This document shows positions 47,431-56,423 of a stretch of 64,000 nucleotides of DNA, piece after piece. A program made the translations under genes and the position numbers. The stretch is taken from the NCBI RefSeq assembly GCF_023544715.1, contig NZ_JAMJEZ010000011.1, forward strand, positions 22,459 through 86,458, read 5' to 3'. Numbering within the stretch: the first letter of the stretch is position 1; each line of letters begins with the position of its first letter. The stretch comes from Pseudomonas eutrophicaquae (GTDB lineage Bacteria > Pseudomonadota > Gammaproteobacteria > Pseudomonadales > Pseudomonadaceae). The notes under the pieces are model-generated. The model had not been told where the DNA came from, did not search any database, and saw nothing but the letters and a program-made list of their open reading frames with translations.

Positions 47431-48795
47431 ATGCTTGCCTACACGCTGATGGCACTGCTGTTCGTCCTCGGATACCTGTGCATCGCCCTCGAACACCCGC
47501 TGAAGATCGACAAGGCCGCCTCGGCCATCCTCACCGCCGTGCTGTGCTGGACGGTACTGGTACTCGGCGAAGGCAGCCTGCTGCCGGCGGCTAGCAGCGG
47601 CCACGGGGTGGTCGGCGAGCTGCGCCATCACCTCGGTGAGATCTCCGAGATCCTGTTCTTCCTGCTCGGCGCGATGACCATCGTCGAGCTGATCGACTCC
47701 CATGAGGGCTTTCGCGCCATCACTGACCGCATCCAGACCCGCAAGCGCGTACACCTGCTATGGATCGTCGGCCTGCTGACCTTCTTCCTCTCCGCGGTGC
47801 TCGACAACCTGACCACCACCATCGTCATGGTCTCGCTGCTGCGCAAGCTGGTGCGCGGGCGTACCGAGCGCTGGCTGTACGTCGGCATTGTGGTGATTGC
47901 CGCCAACGCTGGCGGGGCCTGGTCGCCGATCGGTGACGTGACAACTACCATGCTGTGGATCGGCAATCAGATCACCGCACCCGGGGTGATCGCTGGGCTG
48001 TTCCTGCCCAGCCTGGTCTGCCTGCTGGTGCCGCTGCTGATCCTCAGCCTGCGCCTCAAGGGCGAGGCGCCGCGCCAGCGCCAGCGCGATCACCTCGGCG
48101 AGGCTGCCCGCAGCACCACCACGGCCTTCGAGCGCAATCTGGTGCTGGCTCTGGGCATCGGCGCGCTGCTGTTTGTTCCGGTGTTCAAGACTGTGACCCA
48201 CCTGCCACCCTATATGGGCATCCTGTTCGGCCTCGGCGTGCTGTGGGTGACCACCGAGCTGCTGCACCGCGGCAAGAACGACGAGGACAAGCACCCGCTC
48301 TCCGTGGTCGGCGTGCTGCGCAAGGTCGACACCCCCAGCGTGCTGTTCTTCCTCGGCATCCTGCTCGCGGTGTCCAGCCTGGCCAGCGCCGGCCACCTCA
48401 CCCAAGTCGCCGACCTGCTGCGCGAGTCGCTGGGCAATATCTATGCGATCAACTACGCCATCGGCCTGCTCTCGGCGGTGGTCGATAACGTGCCGCTGGT
48501 GGCGGGTGCAATCAAGATGTACCCGCTGATCGAGCCGGCCAGCCTGGTCGGGGCGCCGGCTGCCGAGCAGGCCTGGCAGGCCCAGTTCGTCGCCGACGGT
48601 ACGTTCTGGGAGCTGCTTGCCTACTGCGCCGGCACCGGCGGCAGCAGCCTGATCATCGGCTCGGCCGCCGGTGTCGCGGCCATGGGCATGGAGCGCATCG
48701 GCTTCTTCTGGTACCTCAAGCGGGTGAGCCTGCTGGCGCTGCTCGGCTACACTGCCGGTGCCGCCACTTATCTGGGCCAGATGGCCCTGACTTGA
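47431..48795 (+). CDS. nhaD: NhaD-type Na+/H+ antiporter
   Basis: A 454-residue polytopic protein of the NhaD branch of the ion-transporter superfamily, exchanging Na+ (or Li+) for H+. About 11–12 membrane helices. Conserved segments: FFLLGAMTIVELIDSHEGF, FFLSAVLDNLTTTIVMVSLL, IVVIAANAGGAWSPIGDVTT, LLSAVVDNVPLVAGAI and YCAGTGGSSLIIGSAAG. The two discontinuous DN/N-rich motifs (LDNLTTT and VDNVPLV) are the likely ion-binding sites. AGGAA upstream supports ATG 47431. It is preceded by a terminator and must have its own promoter, which I could not place. Confidence 0.92.
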   Translation: MLAYTLMALLFVLGYLCIALEHPLKIDKAASAILTAVLCWTVLVLGEGSLLPAASSGHGVVGELRHHLGEISEILFFLLGAMTIVELIDSHEGFRAITDRIQTRKRVHLLWIVGLLTFFLSAVLDNLTTTIVMVSLLRKLVRGRTERWLYVGIVVIAANAGGAWSPIGDVTTTMLWIGNQITAPGVIAGLFLPSLVCLLVPLLILSLRLKGEAPRQRQRDHLGEAARSTTTAFERNLVLALGIGALLFVPVFKTVTHLPPYMGILFGLGVLWVTTELLHRGKNDEDKHPLSVVGVLRKVDTPSVLFFLGILLAVSSLASAGHLTQVADLLRESLGNIYAINYAIGLLSAVVDNVPLVAGAIKMYPLIEPASLVGAPAAEQAWQAQFVADGTFWELLAYCAGTGGSSLIIGSAAGVAAMGMERIGFFWYLKRVSLLALLGYTAGAATYLGQMALT

Positions 48796-48820
48796 CCCCT
48801 ACGAGGAGTCCCGACCCGTC

Positions 48821-49147
48821 ATGGATGCAAGCAAGACCCGCAGCAGCTTCTACCGCCGCCTGTACGTGGCCTGGCTGATCGACAGCGGCACCGCCACCCG
48901 CGTGCCGGCGCTGATCGCCGCCACCGGTATGCCGCGGCGCACCGCCCAGGACACCCTGACCGCGCTGGCCGAGCTGGACATCGACTGCGTGTTCGAGCAG
49001 GCGGCCGGCGAGCGCAACAATACCGGTCACTACGTGATCCGCGACTGGGGTGCCATCGATCGCCGCTGGGTCGTCGCCAACCTTGCGCGGATTCGGGCCG
49101 TGCTCGGCTATCCCTGCCCACCACCCGCCGCCACGGAGGCGCCATGA
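48821..49147 (+). CDS. Small winged helix-turn-helix protein
   Basis: A 108-residue protein that looks like a winged helix-turn-helix domain of the HTH_43 type (family call by recall). Key segments are SSFYRRLYVAWLIDSGTA, VPALIAATGMPRRTAQDTLT (recognition-helix region) and ALAELDIDCVFEQ, then a wing TGHYVIRDWGAID. There is no sensor domain. It overlaps nfeD by 4 nt (ATGA), so it is translated with the NfeD/stomatin pair and could be its regulator, or a nucleic-acid-binding protein of unrelated role. It starts 25 nt after nhaD. Confidence 0.78.
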   Translation: MDASKTRSSFYRRLYVAWLIDSGTATRVPALIAATGMPRRTAQDTLTALAELDIDCVFEQAAGERNNTGHYVIRDWGAIDRRWVVANLARIRAVLGYPCPPPAATEAP

Positions 49148-49587
49148 ACATCGAATGGTGGTACTGGATCATCGCCGGCATCCTGCTGATTCTGCTGGAG
49201 CTGGTGATTCCCTCGTTCTTCGTGCTGTGGTTTGGCCTCGGGGCACTGCTGGTCGGCGGCCTGCTCCTGCTGAATGGCGAGCTGGGGCTGACCGGCCAGC
49301 TGCTGATCTGGCTGGGCGCCTCGCTGGCGATGGTCGTCCTCTGGCTGCGGGTGTTTCGCAGCAGCCGGCAGAAGACACTGATCGGCACCGCCGCCGGCGA
49401 GGTCATGGGCGAGATCGGTCTGCTGGTCGGTGCGGTGGCGCCCTTTCAGCGCGGGCGGGTACGCTTCCAGAAACCGATCCTCGGCGCCGAGGAATGGGCC
49501 TGCGTGGCCGACAGTGCGATTGCCGCCGGCGCGCGGGTGCGGATTGTTTCCATCGAGGGCAGCTACCTGAAGGTCGCGCCCCAGTAA
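49144..49587 (+). CDS. NfeD-family membrane protein (short form)
   Basis: A 147-residue NfeD protein of the short type without the N-terminal ClpP-like protease. Two to three membrane helices (WWYWIIAGILLILLELVIPS, VLWFGLGALLVGGLLLLN, LLIWLGASLAMVVLWLRV) and a C-terminal OB-fold domain (IGTAAGEVMGEIGLLVGAV to VRIVSIEGSYLKVAP). Such proteins are encoded beside and act with stomatin-like SPFH proteins in membrane organisation. Its partner is 25 nt downstream. Confidence 0.9.
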   Translation: MNIEWWYWIIAGILLILLELVIPSFFVLWFGLGALLVGGLLLLNGELGLTGQLLIWLGASLAMVVLWLRVFRSSRQKTLIGTAAGEVMGEIGLLVGAVAPFQRGRVRFQKPILGAEEWACVADSAIAAGARVRIVSIEGSYLKVAPQ

Positions 49588-49612
49588 CGGCCACTGGCCA
49601 AGGAGTCATCGT

Positions 49613-50476
49613 ATGAGTGCAGGTCTGGCCGTTACCCTGGCGCTGGTGCTGCTGGTGCTGATCACCGTCGCCAAGGGCGTGCGTCTGGTGTCCCAGGGCG
49701 AGGAATGGGTGGTCGAACGCCTCGGCAAGTACCACGTCACCCTGCGCCCGGGGTTGAACATCATCATTCCGTTCCTGGACACCGTCGCCTACAAGCTGGT
49801 GACCAAGGACATCATCCTCGATGTGCAGGAGCAGGAGGTGATCACCCGCGATAACGCGGTGATCCTCACCAATGCCATCGCCTTCGTGAAAGTCACTGAT
49901 CCGGTCAAGGCGGTGTATGGTGTCACCGATTTCTCCGAAGCGATCCGCAATTTGATCATGACCACCCTGCGCTCGATCGTCGGCGAGATGGAGCTGGATG
50001 AGGCGCTGTCCTCGCGGGACAAGATCAAGGCGCGCCTGCGCGAGAGCATCGCTGACGAGGCGGTGGACTGGGGGCTGACCGTCAAGTCGGTGGAGATTCA
50101 GGACATCAAGCCCTCGCTGTCGATGCAGGGCGCCATGGAGCTGCAAGCCGCTGCCGAGCGCGAACGCAAGGCCGCAGTGACCAAAGCCGAGGGCGCCAAG
50201 CAGGCGGCGATTCTGGAAGCCGAGGCGCGCCTTGAGGCCGCCCGGCGCGATGCCGATGCCCAGGTGATGCTGGCCGAGGCCAGTGCCGAGTCGATCCGCC
50301 GGGTCAGCAGCGCGATTGGTCAGGAAGCCGGGCCGATGATGTACCTGCTGGGCGAGAAGTACATCGCCGCCCTGGAAACCCTCGGCCAGAGCGATAACGC
50401 CAAGCTGGTGGTGCTGCCGGCGGACCTGCAGGACAGCCTGCGCGGCGTACTGGGCAAAACCGGAGCGCGCCCTTGA
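49613..50476 (+). CDS. SPFH/Band 7 (stomatin, QmcA-like) protein
   Basis: A 287-residue membrane-anchored SPFH protein. N-terminal membrane segment ([19 protein letters not shown], about 3–21), then the Band 7 domain [39 protein letters not shown] and [21 protein letters not shown] long Ala/Glu/Arg coiled coil (about 170–240) would drive oligomerisation into a membrane-bound ring or cage. Works with the adjacent NfeD; E. coli QmcA is the closest well-known relative. Stop overlaps the rlmF start. Confidence 0.92.
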   Translation: MSAGLAVTLALVLLVLITVAKGVRLVSQGEEWVVERLGKYHVTLRPGLNIIIPFLDTVAYKLVTKDIILDVQEQEVITRDNAVILTNAIAFVKVTDPVKAVYGVTDFSEAIRNLIMTTLRSIVGEMELDEALSSRDKIKARLRESIADEAVDWGLTVKSVEIQDIKPSLSMQGAMELQAAAERERKAAVTKAEGAKQAAILEAEARLEAARRDADAQVMLAEASAESIRRVSSAIGQEAGPMMYLLGEKYIAALETLGQSDNAKLVVLPADLQDSLRGVLGKTGARP

Positions 50477-51477
50477 AACCCTCGACGCCCAAACCCGCCC
50501 GCCCCGCTACGCGCACGCCCGTACGCGCCGCGCTGCACCCACGCAACCGCCATCAGGGCCACTATGACTTCCCGGCACTAATCCGCGGCTGCCCGGAGCT
50601 GGCAGCTTTCGTGATCCGCAACCCCTACGGCAAGGAGAGCATCGACTTTGCCGATCCGGCGGCGGTGCGGGTGTTCAACCGCGCCCTGCTGCAGCAGTTC
50701 TACGGCATCCGTCACTGGGATATTCCACCGGGCTACCTGTGCCCGCCGGTGCCAGGGCGCGCTGATTATCTGCATGGGCTGGCCGATTTGCTGGCCGAGG
50801 AAAACCACGGCGCGCTGCTGCGCGGGCCGCGGGTCCGGGTGCTGGACATCGGCACCGGCGCCAACGGCATCTATCCGCTGATCGGGCAGCGGGAATATGG
50901 CTGGCGGTTTGTCGGCTCGGACATCGACGCCACCGCGCTGGCCAGCGCCCAGACCATCGTGCGTGCCAACGGTCTCGGTCAGGCCATCGAGCTGCGCCAG
51001 CAGCCTCACCCGCAGCAGATCTTCCAGGGCCTGCTGCAGGCGAGCGAGCGCTTCACCCTGACGCTCTGCAACCCGCCCTTCCATGCCTCGGCGGCCGAAG
51101 CCCAGGCCGGCAGTCGGCGCAAGTGGAAGAACCTCGGCAAGCTCGATCCCAGCCGCCGCCTGCCAGCGCTGAACTTTGGCGGGCAGTCCAACGAGCTGTG
51201 GTGCGAGGGTGGCGAGATTGCCTTCATCCGCCGCATGGTGCGCGAGAGCCGCGCGGTGGCCGCGCAGGTGCTGTGGTTCAGCTGCCTGGTCTCCAAAGGC
51301 GGCAACCTGCCGCTGGTCGAGCAGGCGCTGGCCGCCGCCAAGGCGCAGACGGTGCGCACCGTGGCGATGGGCCAGGGCCAGAAACAGAGCCGCTTTATTG
51401 CCTGGACTTTCCATGACGCGGCCGCGCGCCGCACCTGGCTAAACGCCCTGTGCGGCCAGCCTCAGGATCACGGATAA
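50473..51477 (+). CDS. rlmF: 23S rRNA (adenine-1618-N6)-methyltransferase RlmF
   Basis: Adds a methyl group to A1618 of 23S rRNA. 334 residues. A basic N-terminal tail precedes [23 protein letters not shown]-binding motif I is [18 protein letters not shown], motif IV is [15 protein letters not shown], and [25 protein letters not shown] are family-specific. The start is TTG at 50473 within a TTGA overlap with the stomatin gene; no ATG or GTG gives the complete N-terminus. Confidence 0.94.
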   Translation: MKPSTPKPARPATRTPVRAALHPRNRHQGHYDFPALIRGCPELAAFVIRNPYGKESIDFADPAAVRVFNRALLQQFYGIRHWDIPPGYLCPPVPGRADYLHGLADLLAEENHGALLRGPRVRVLDIGTGANGIYPLIGQREYGWRFVGSDIDATALASAQTIVRANGLGQAIELRQQPHPQQIFQGLLQASERFTLTLCNPPFHASAAEAQAGSRRKWKNLGKLDPSRRLPALNFGGQSNELWCEGGEIAFIRRMVRESRAVAAQVLWFSCLVSKGGNLPLVEQALAAAKAQTVRTVAMGQGQKQSRFIAWTFHDAAARRTWLNALCGQPQDHG

Positions 51478-51481
51478 GCCG

Positions 51482-52072
51482 ATGCCCTTTACCCTGAGCG
51501 GCCCCTGCGAGCACCGCGAGGAGATCCGCAAAAGCCGCTTCATCGCCCTGGCCGCGCCGATTGCCAGTGAAGCCGAGGCGCGCGCGTTCATCGCCGCCCA
51601 CAGCGATCCCAGCGCCTCCCACAACTGCTGGGCATGGAAGTGCGGCGCCCAGTACCGTTTCAGCGACGACGGCGAGCCTGGCGGCACCGCCGGACGGCCG
51701 ATGCTCACCGCCATCGAGGGTCAGGACTGCGATCAGGTGGTGGTGCTGGTGATCCGCTGGTTCGGCGGCATACAGCTTGGTACCGGTGGGCTAGCGCGTG
51801 CCTATGGTGGCTGCGCCGCCCGCTGCCTGCAGCAGGGCGAGCGCATCGAGCAGATTCCACGGGTGCAGGCCACCTGTCAGGTGCCATTTGCCGAGCAGGC
51901 GCTGCTGCGGGCGCGTCTGGCGGAGTTTCAGGCGCAGATCGAGCAGGAGCAGTTCAACGCCCAGGGCGCGCGGTGGCAATTGAGTGTGCCGGCCGCCCAG
52001 TTCGAGGCGCTGGCCCGGCGCTTCACGGATCTTGGCCGCGGCCAGATCCACCTACAGCGCCTCACGGACTGA
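51482..52072 (+). CDS. IMPACT/YigZ family protein
   Basis: A 196-residue protein of the YigZ (UPF0029/IMPACT) family. The signature YRFSDDGEPGGTAGRPML (about 58–75) and VVVLVIRWFGGIQLGTGGLA are present, followed by a C-terminal DUF1949-type ferredoxin-like domain. The yeast and mammalian relatives inhibit Gcn2; the bacterial role is not settled. ATG 51482 lies 4 nt after the rlmF stop. Confidence 0.92.
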   Translation: MPFTLSGPCEHREEIRKSRFIALAAPIASEAEARAFIAAHSDPSASHNCWAWKCGAQYRFSDDGEPGGTAGRPMLTAIEGQDCDQVVVLVIRWFGGIQLGTGGLARAYGGCAARCLQQGERIEQIPRVQATCQVPFAEQALLRARLAEFQAQIEQEQFNAQGARWQLSVPAAQFEALARRFTDLGRGQIHLQRLTD

Positions 52073-52087
52073 CGCGCGGCACGCGCC

Positions 52088-52210
52088 TCAGCACACCCCG
52101 ACGCCCAGCTGCTGCACCGCCAACCCGCCCTGCTGCCAGCCCCACCAGCCGAGCGCCAGCAGCGCGGCCAGCAGCAGCGCGCCGAGCAGCCAGCACAGAC
52201 CACGGCTCAT
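52088..52210 (-). CDS. Small membrane protein (40 aa) coupled to an MFS transporter
   Basis: A 40-residue ORF: ATG at 52210, a single hydrophobic segment (LLGALLLAALLALGWWGW, about 8–25), then a short polar tail ending LGVGVC. Its ATG overlaps the stop codon of the MFS gene by 4 nt (ATGA), the same coupling used elsewhere in this window. It may be an accessory subunit of the transporter, or a chance ORF; no family is recognised. It is too short for usual gene finders. Confidence 0.55.
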   Translation of the reverse strand: MSRGLCWLLGALLLAALLALGWWGWQQGGLAVQQLGVGVC

Positions 52211-53421
52211 CCGCGCACGGCCGCCTGCAGGCGCACGACCGGCTGCTCGCGCACCGGCGCGTTGAGCAGCGCCGCCAGCAGGCTGAGCAGGATGGCGATC
52301 TGCCAGACCAGGTCATAACTGCCGGTACGATCGAACATCCAGCCCCCCAGCCAGCCGCCGACAAACGAGCCCAGCTGGTGGAACAGGAACACCACACCGC
52401 CGAGCATCGACAGGTTACGCACGCCAAACAGTGTGGCCACCGTGCCGTTGGTCAGCGGCACGGTCGACAGCCACAAAAAGCCCATCGCCATGCCGAAGGC
52501 ATACGCCGACCACTCGCTGAGCGGGGCGTAGAAGAAGGCGGCGATCACCACCGCGCGGATCAGGTACAGCCCGACCAGCAGCCGCGGCTTGGGATAGCAG
52601 CCGCCCAGCCAGCCGGAGAGATAGGTGCCGAACACATTGAACAGCCCGACCAGCGCCAGCACCGTGGTACCGACCCCGGCAGCCAGCTGGCGATCGACCA
52701 GATAGGCCGGCAGGTGCACACCGATGAACACCACCTGAAAGCCGCAGACGAAGAATCCCAGCCCCAGCAGCCAGAAATCACGCTGCGCCAGCGCCTCGTG
52801 CAGCGCCGCTCCGGCGCCCTGTACCACCTCATCCGCTGCGGGCGCCGGGCGCTGCGCACCGCGCAGCAGCAGCGCCAGCGGCACCAGCAGGGCGATCAGC
52901 GCGGCCAGCACCAGCAGCGCCGCCGACCAGCCGAGCGTCGAGATCAGCCCAAGGCTGGCTGGCAGCATGATGAACTGGCCGAAGGAGCCCGCGGCAGCCG
53001 CCAGGCCCATCGCCATGCTGCGCCGCTCCACCGGCGCGGCCTGCCCGACCGCACCCAGCAGCACCGAGAACGAGGTGCCGGACAACCCGATGCCGATCAG
53101 CAGCCCGGCACTCAGCGACAACAAGCCCGGCGTGCCTGAAAAAGCCATCAGCAGCAGCCCCGCCACATACAAGAGCGCCCCGATCACCACTGTGCGCGCC
53201 ACGCCAAAGCGGTCGGCAAACGCACCGGTGAAGGGCTGTACCAGCCCCCAGATCAGGTTCTGCAGGGCAATCGCAAAGGCAAACACCTCGCGCCCCCAGC
53301 CAAACTCGCTGCTCATCGGCGGCAGGAACAGGCCGAAGCCATGCCGCACCCCCAGCGACAGGGCGAGGATCAGTGAACTGCCCAGCAGCATCCAGCCGCA
53401 GTGGCGCCATAGCGAATTCAT
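52207..53421 (-). CDS. MFS transporter (YcxA/MCT-like)
   Basis: A 404-residue, 12-helix major facilitator. Helix 1–2 region GVRHGFGLFLPPMSSEFGW and QNLIWGLVQPFTGAFADRFG carry the MFS loop motif; helix 5 has LIGIGLSGTSFSVLLGAVGQ. A central cytoplasmic loop contains RGAQRPAPAADE. The pattern resembles the YcxA / monocarboxylate-type subgroup, so an organic acid is a possible substrate; this is inference only. ATG 53421 (MNSLWRHCGWMLL) is chosen over the longer frame. It is followed by the 40-residue membrane ORF. Confidence 0.85.
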   Translation of the reverse strand: MNSLWRHCGWMLLGSSLILALSLGVRHGFGLFLPPMSSEFGWGREVFAFAIALQNLIWGLVQPFTGAFADRFGVARTVVIGALLYVAGLLLMAFSGTPGLLSLSAGLLIGIGLSGTSFSVLLGAVGQAAPVERRSMAMGLAAAAGSFGQFIMLPASLGLISTLGWSAALLVLAALIALLVPLALLLRGAQRPAPAADEVVQGAGAALHEALAQRDFWLLGLGFFVCGFQVVFIGVHLPAYLVDRQLAAGVGTTVLALVGLFNVFGTYLSGWLGGCYPKPRLLVGLYLIRAVVIAAFFYAPLSEWSAYAFGMAMGFLWLSTVPLTNGTVATLFGVRNLSMLGGVVFLFHQLGSFVGGWLGGWMFDRTGSYDLVWQIAILLSLLAALLNAPVREQPVVRLQAAVRG

Positions 53422-53542
53422 CGGCACGCTCCCCAATGCAAAGCGCGAGGATAGCACCCTCGCCCGCCCCTGCTCAGCCCAGCCCTGAGCTGCCCGGGCA
53501 TCGGTTAAACTCCAAGGCTCCATCGTCTGTCACGAGACCGCC

Positions 53543-54547
53543 ATGCCGATCCAACATGCCATCGTCCACCTGATCGACAAAAAGCCCGACGGCAACCCCG
53601 CCAGACTGCACCTGAGCACCCAGGCACTGCCGGCCAGCGAGACCATCGAGCACCTCTTGGCCGACCTCAATGACAGCTACAACGCCAAGCCCAACAAGGT
53701 CTGGGGCTATTTTCAAGCCGACACACAAAGCTACCCGCTGAGCAGCTGGCTGCAGCGCTATCTGGAGGATGGCGATTTTGTCGCCTTCAGCCAGGCCTGC
53801 GCCGAGCGCCTGACCACCCTGATGGATGCCTCCAACCTGTCGACCGGCGGCCATGTGCTGATCGCCCGTTACCAGCAGGGCATGAGCGATTTTCTGTGCA
53901 TCGCCCTGCTCCACCACAGCGAGGGCGTGACCGTCACCGAGCAGCTCGAACTGAGCAGCGCCCGGCATCTTGATCTGGGCCAATTACACCTCGCCGCGCG
54001 GATCAACCTCAGCGAGTGGCGCAACAACCCGGCCTCGCGGCAGTACCTCTCGCTGATCCGCGCCCGCCACGGCAAGAAGGTCGCCGACTACTTCCGCGAG
54101 TGCCTGGGCTGCAGCGAGGGCGTCGATGCGCCGAGCGAGACCCGCACCCTGCTCAAGGCCTTCAGCGACTACGTCGAAAGCGAGGATCTGGCCGAGGAGC
54201 AGGCCCGCGAGAAGACCCAGACCCTGGTGGACTACGCCAGCGATCAGGCCCGGCGCGGCGAGCCGATCGCGCTGGAAGAACTCTCCGAGCTGCTCGATGA
54301 GCAGCAGCCGCGGGCCTTCTTCGAGCATATCCGCCACAAGGATTACGGTCTGGCGCCGGAGATCCCGGCGGACAAGCGCACCCTCAACCAGTTCCGCCGT
54401 TTCACCGGGCGCGCGGAGGGGCTGTCGATCAGCTTCGAGGCGCACCTGCTGGGTTCGCAGATCGAATACGACGCCGAGCAGGATGCGCTGATCATCCGCA
54501 AACTGCCGGGCAAGCTGCGCGAACAACTGACCAAGGACCGCCATTGA
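53543..54547 (+). CDS. yejK: Nucleoid-associated protein YejK/NdpA
   Basis: A 334-residue protein of the YejK/NdpA (37-kDa nucleoid-associated) family, found bound to the nucleoid in E. coli. Typical segments: [71 protein letters not shown] and [12 protein letters not shown]. Its exact biochemical role is unknown. ATG 53543. It overlaps the PPK2-like gene by 4 nt (TTGA). Confidence 0.93.
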   Translation: MPIQHAIVHLIDKKPDGNPARLHLSTQALPASETIEHLLADLNDSYNAKPNKVWGYFQADTQSYPLSSWLQRYLEDGDFVAFSQACAERLTTLMDASNLSTGGHVLIARYQQGMSDFLCIALLHHSEGVTVTEQLELSSARHLDLGQLHLAARINLSEWRNNPASRQYLSLIRARHGKKVADYFRECLGCSEGVDAPSETRTLLKAFSDYVESEDLAEEQAREKTQTLVDYASDQARRGEPIALEELSELLDEQQPRAFFEHIRHKDYGLAPEIPADKRTLNQFRRFTGRAEGLSISFEAHLLGSQIEYDAEQDALIIRKLPGKLREQLTKDRH

Positions 54548-55407
54548 GCCCTCTGCCGGATGCCAGCGCGCCGGCCGCGAATGCCGCCCTGCTGCGTCTG
54601 CGCGATGAGTCGCTGGAGGCCTGCCTATGCCACCCAGCGGCGCCCTTCGCCCAGAATCCCAACCGCGATCTGGGCCTGAGCCACGACAGCGCCGCGGCGC
54701 AGCTGCAGGCGCTGCGGCCCTGGCTGATCGAGCAGCAGCATCTTTTGCGCATGCGCCGCCGCGAGGCGCTGCTGATCTGGCTGCAGGGACCGGACTGCGC
54801 CGGCAAGGATGGCGCCATCGAGCGACTGTGCGCCGGTTTCAGCCCGCTGGGGCTGGCGGTGCACAGCTTTGGCCGCCCCACCGTGGCGCAGTGTACGGCG
54901 CCCTTTCTCGCGCGCTACCGCCAGCGCCTGCCCGAGCCCGGCCAGCTGGGCCTGTTCAACCGCACCCCGTATGAAGGGGTAGCCAGCGACCTGTTCGATG
55001 GCTTTATTGACGCCGAGGCGCTGCCAGCACGCCTGATCCAGCTGGCCGACTTCGAGGATCAGCTGGCCGCTCACGGCATCCGGCTGCTCAAGGTCTACCT
55101 GCAGATTTCCCAGGCCGAGCAGCACGCGCGCCTGCGCAAGCGTCTGCTCGACCCGCGCAAGCACTGGAAGCTCTGCGCGGATGATCTGACCGCCCATCGC
55201 CAGTTCGCCGCACGCGAGGCGCACTGGGCCGCGCTGCTGCGCGCCAGCCATCGCCCAGAGGCACCCTGGTACATCCTGCCGGCCAATCACAAGTGGCTGC
55301 GCGATCTGCTGCTGGCCAGCCTGCTGGCCCGCGCGTTCGAGACGCTGCAGCAGACTTGGCCCACCCCCACGCCGCCCTTCACCCTGGAGGCGCTGGAGCG
55401 CGGCTGA
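54544..55407 (+). CDS. Divergent PPK2-family polyphosphate kinase-like protein
   Basis: A 287-residue protein of the PPK2 fold, most like the polyphosphate:nucleotide phosphotransferase group (TIGR03709). Walker A reads [27 protein letters not shown] corresponds to the usual [29 protein letters not shown] and [19 protein letters not shown] are well kept. However, the normally conserved DFLWRxH segment reads PFLARYRQ and the following VVRVH reads SDLFD. Two lid arginines thought to contact phosphate are therefore not evident. The start is TTG 54544 overlapping yejK; internal starts are possible. Confidence 0.82.
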   Translation: MSPLPDASAPAANAALLRLRDESLEACLCHPAAPFAQNPNRDLGLSHDSAAAQLQALRPWLIEQQHLLRMRRREALLIWLQGPDCAGKDGAIERLCAGFSPLGLAVHSFGRPTVAQCTAPFLARYRQRLPEPGQLGLFNRTPYEGVASDLFDGFIDAEALPARLIQLADFEDQLAAHGIRLLKVYLQISQAEQHARLRKRLLDPRKHWKLCADDLTAHRQFAAREAHWAALLRASHRPEAPWYILPANHKWLRDLLLASLLARAFETLQQTWPTPTPPFTLEALERG

Positions 55408-55416
55408 GCCGGACGT

Positions 55417-55704
55417 TCAGCCCTCGCCCGCCATCCAGCCGGCGACCAGCTGCTCCTTGGCGGATTTACGCAGGCGCTTGATCGCCCACTCGCGCTGCAG
55501 GGCGGCGCGCTGACTGCCGCAGGCCTCGATATACACCAGCGCACAGGCCGGGCTGCTGCAAAAGAAGCGCGCACCACGCCCGCGCACATGCTGCTCAAAA
55601 CGCCGCCACGGATCATCGCTGATCCCGCAGTACAGCGCGCCATTGGCCGCCCGCACCAGATACACCCGCCAGATCCGCGGCCCCATCACGCGGGTGCGCT
55701 TCAT
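55417..55704 (-). CDS. GIY-YIG domain protein (UPF0213/YhbQ-like)
   Basis: A 95-residue single-domain GIY-YIG protein. The two-part signature is [20 protein letters not shown] (here VYL…YCG) and [15 protein letters not shown]. The catalytic Arg and the later Glu ([19 protein letters not shown]) are kept. YhbQ-like proteins are proposed nucleases; activity is unproven for most. ATG 55704 shares one base with the stop of the upstream glycosyltransferase-like gene. Confidence 0.88.
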   Translation of the reverse strand: MKRTRVMGPRIWRVYLVRAANGALYCGISDDPWRRFEQHVRGRGARFFCSSPACALVYIEACGSQRAALQREWAIKRLRKSAKEQLVAGWMAGEG

Positions 55705-56423
55705 CACCGGTCCCTGGCCCGCGAGCGTTGCTGCCAGCGCGCCAGATGCCTCACCGGGACGCCGCAGAGAAACCCCAGCGCCAGCAGGCGATGCAGCAGG
55801 GCGCGCCGCCACCAGCCGTCACGCTGCCAGCGGCGCGGATCAACCCGCAGCCCCTCGCTGACACAGGCCAGAGCCCCCTGCCGGCGCAGACCACGCACCA
55901 ACGGCACCTCCTCGAACAACGGCCAGGGCGCATGGCCGCCGGCAGCCCAGTACGCCTCGCGGGTGGCAAACAGACCCTGATCCCCGTAGGGCACCCCCAG
56001 CGGCAGCCGCACCCGCCAGTTGGTCAGCCGCACCAGCCAGCGGGCCTGCCAGGGCAATGGCCCGCTCAGGCGAAAGGCGAAATAGCCGCCCGGTGCCCCC
56101 TGCGCCAGCGCGGCCTGCAGGGCGGCAAAGGGCGCGCCGTACAGCTCGGCATCGGCGTGCAGAAACCACAGCCGCTCATGCTGCGCCGCCGCCGCACCGG
56201 CGCGCAGCTGCTGGCCGCGACAGGGTTCGGCCGGCAGCCACTCAGCCCCCTGCGCGTGGCACAGCGCCTGGCACTGCGCGCTGCGCGCGGCATCGACGAC
56301 GATGATCTGCAGCGGCTGCGCGCAGCGCTCGGCCAGCGTGTGCAGCTGCGCCAGCAGGCGAGCCAGCGGCGCCTCATCGCGGTAGCAGGGGATGATCACG
56401 CTGCACGCAGGCGTCGTACTCAC
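55704..56423 (-). CDS. Glycosyltransferase, rSAM/selenodomain-associated transferase 2 type (TIGR04283)
   Basis: A 239-residue GT2-fold protein. It begins [20 protein letters not shown] and has [36 protein letters not shown] (donor-site region), then [20 protein letters not shown] and a C-terminal [16 protein letters not shown]. These features match the TIGR04283 group, named for repeated co-occurrence with ArsS-like radical SAM proteins. The start is GTG at 56423 in a GTGA overlap with the TIGR04282-type gene. Donor and acceptor are unknown. Confidence 0.85.
   Translation of the reverse strand: MSTTPACSVIIPCYRDEAPLARLLAQLHTLAERCAQPLQIIVVDAARSAQCQALCHAQGAEWLPAEPCRGQQLRAGAAAAQHERLWFLHADAELYGAPFAALQAALAQGAPGGYFAFRLSGPLPWQARWLVRLTNWRVRLPLGVPYGDQGLFATREAYWAAGGHAPWPLFEEVPLVRGLRRQGALACVSEGLRVDPRRWQRDGWWRRALLHRLLALGFLCGVPVRHLARWQQRSRARDR

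Noticed and set aside
53506-53511. -10 element (TAAACT) upstream of yejK
   Set aside because: A weak match with no -35 at suitable spacing; not better than chance in this spacer.
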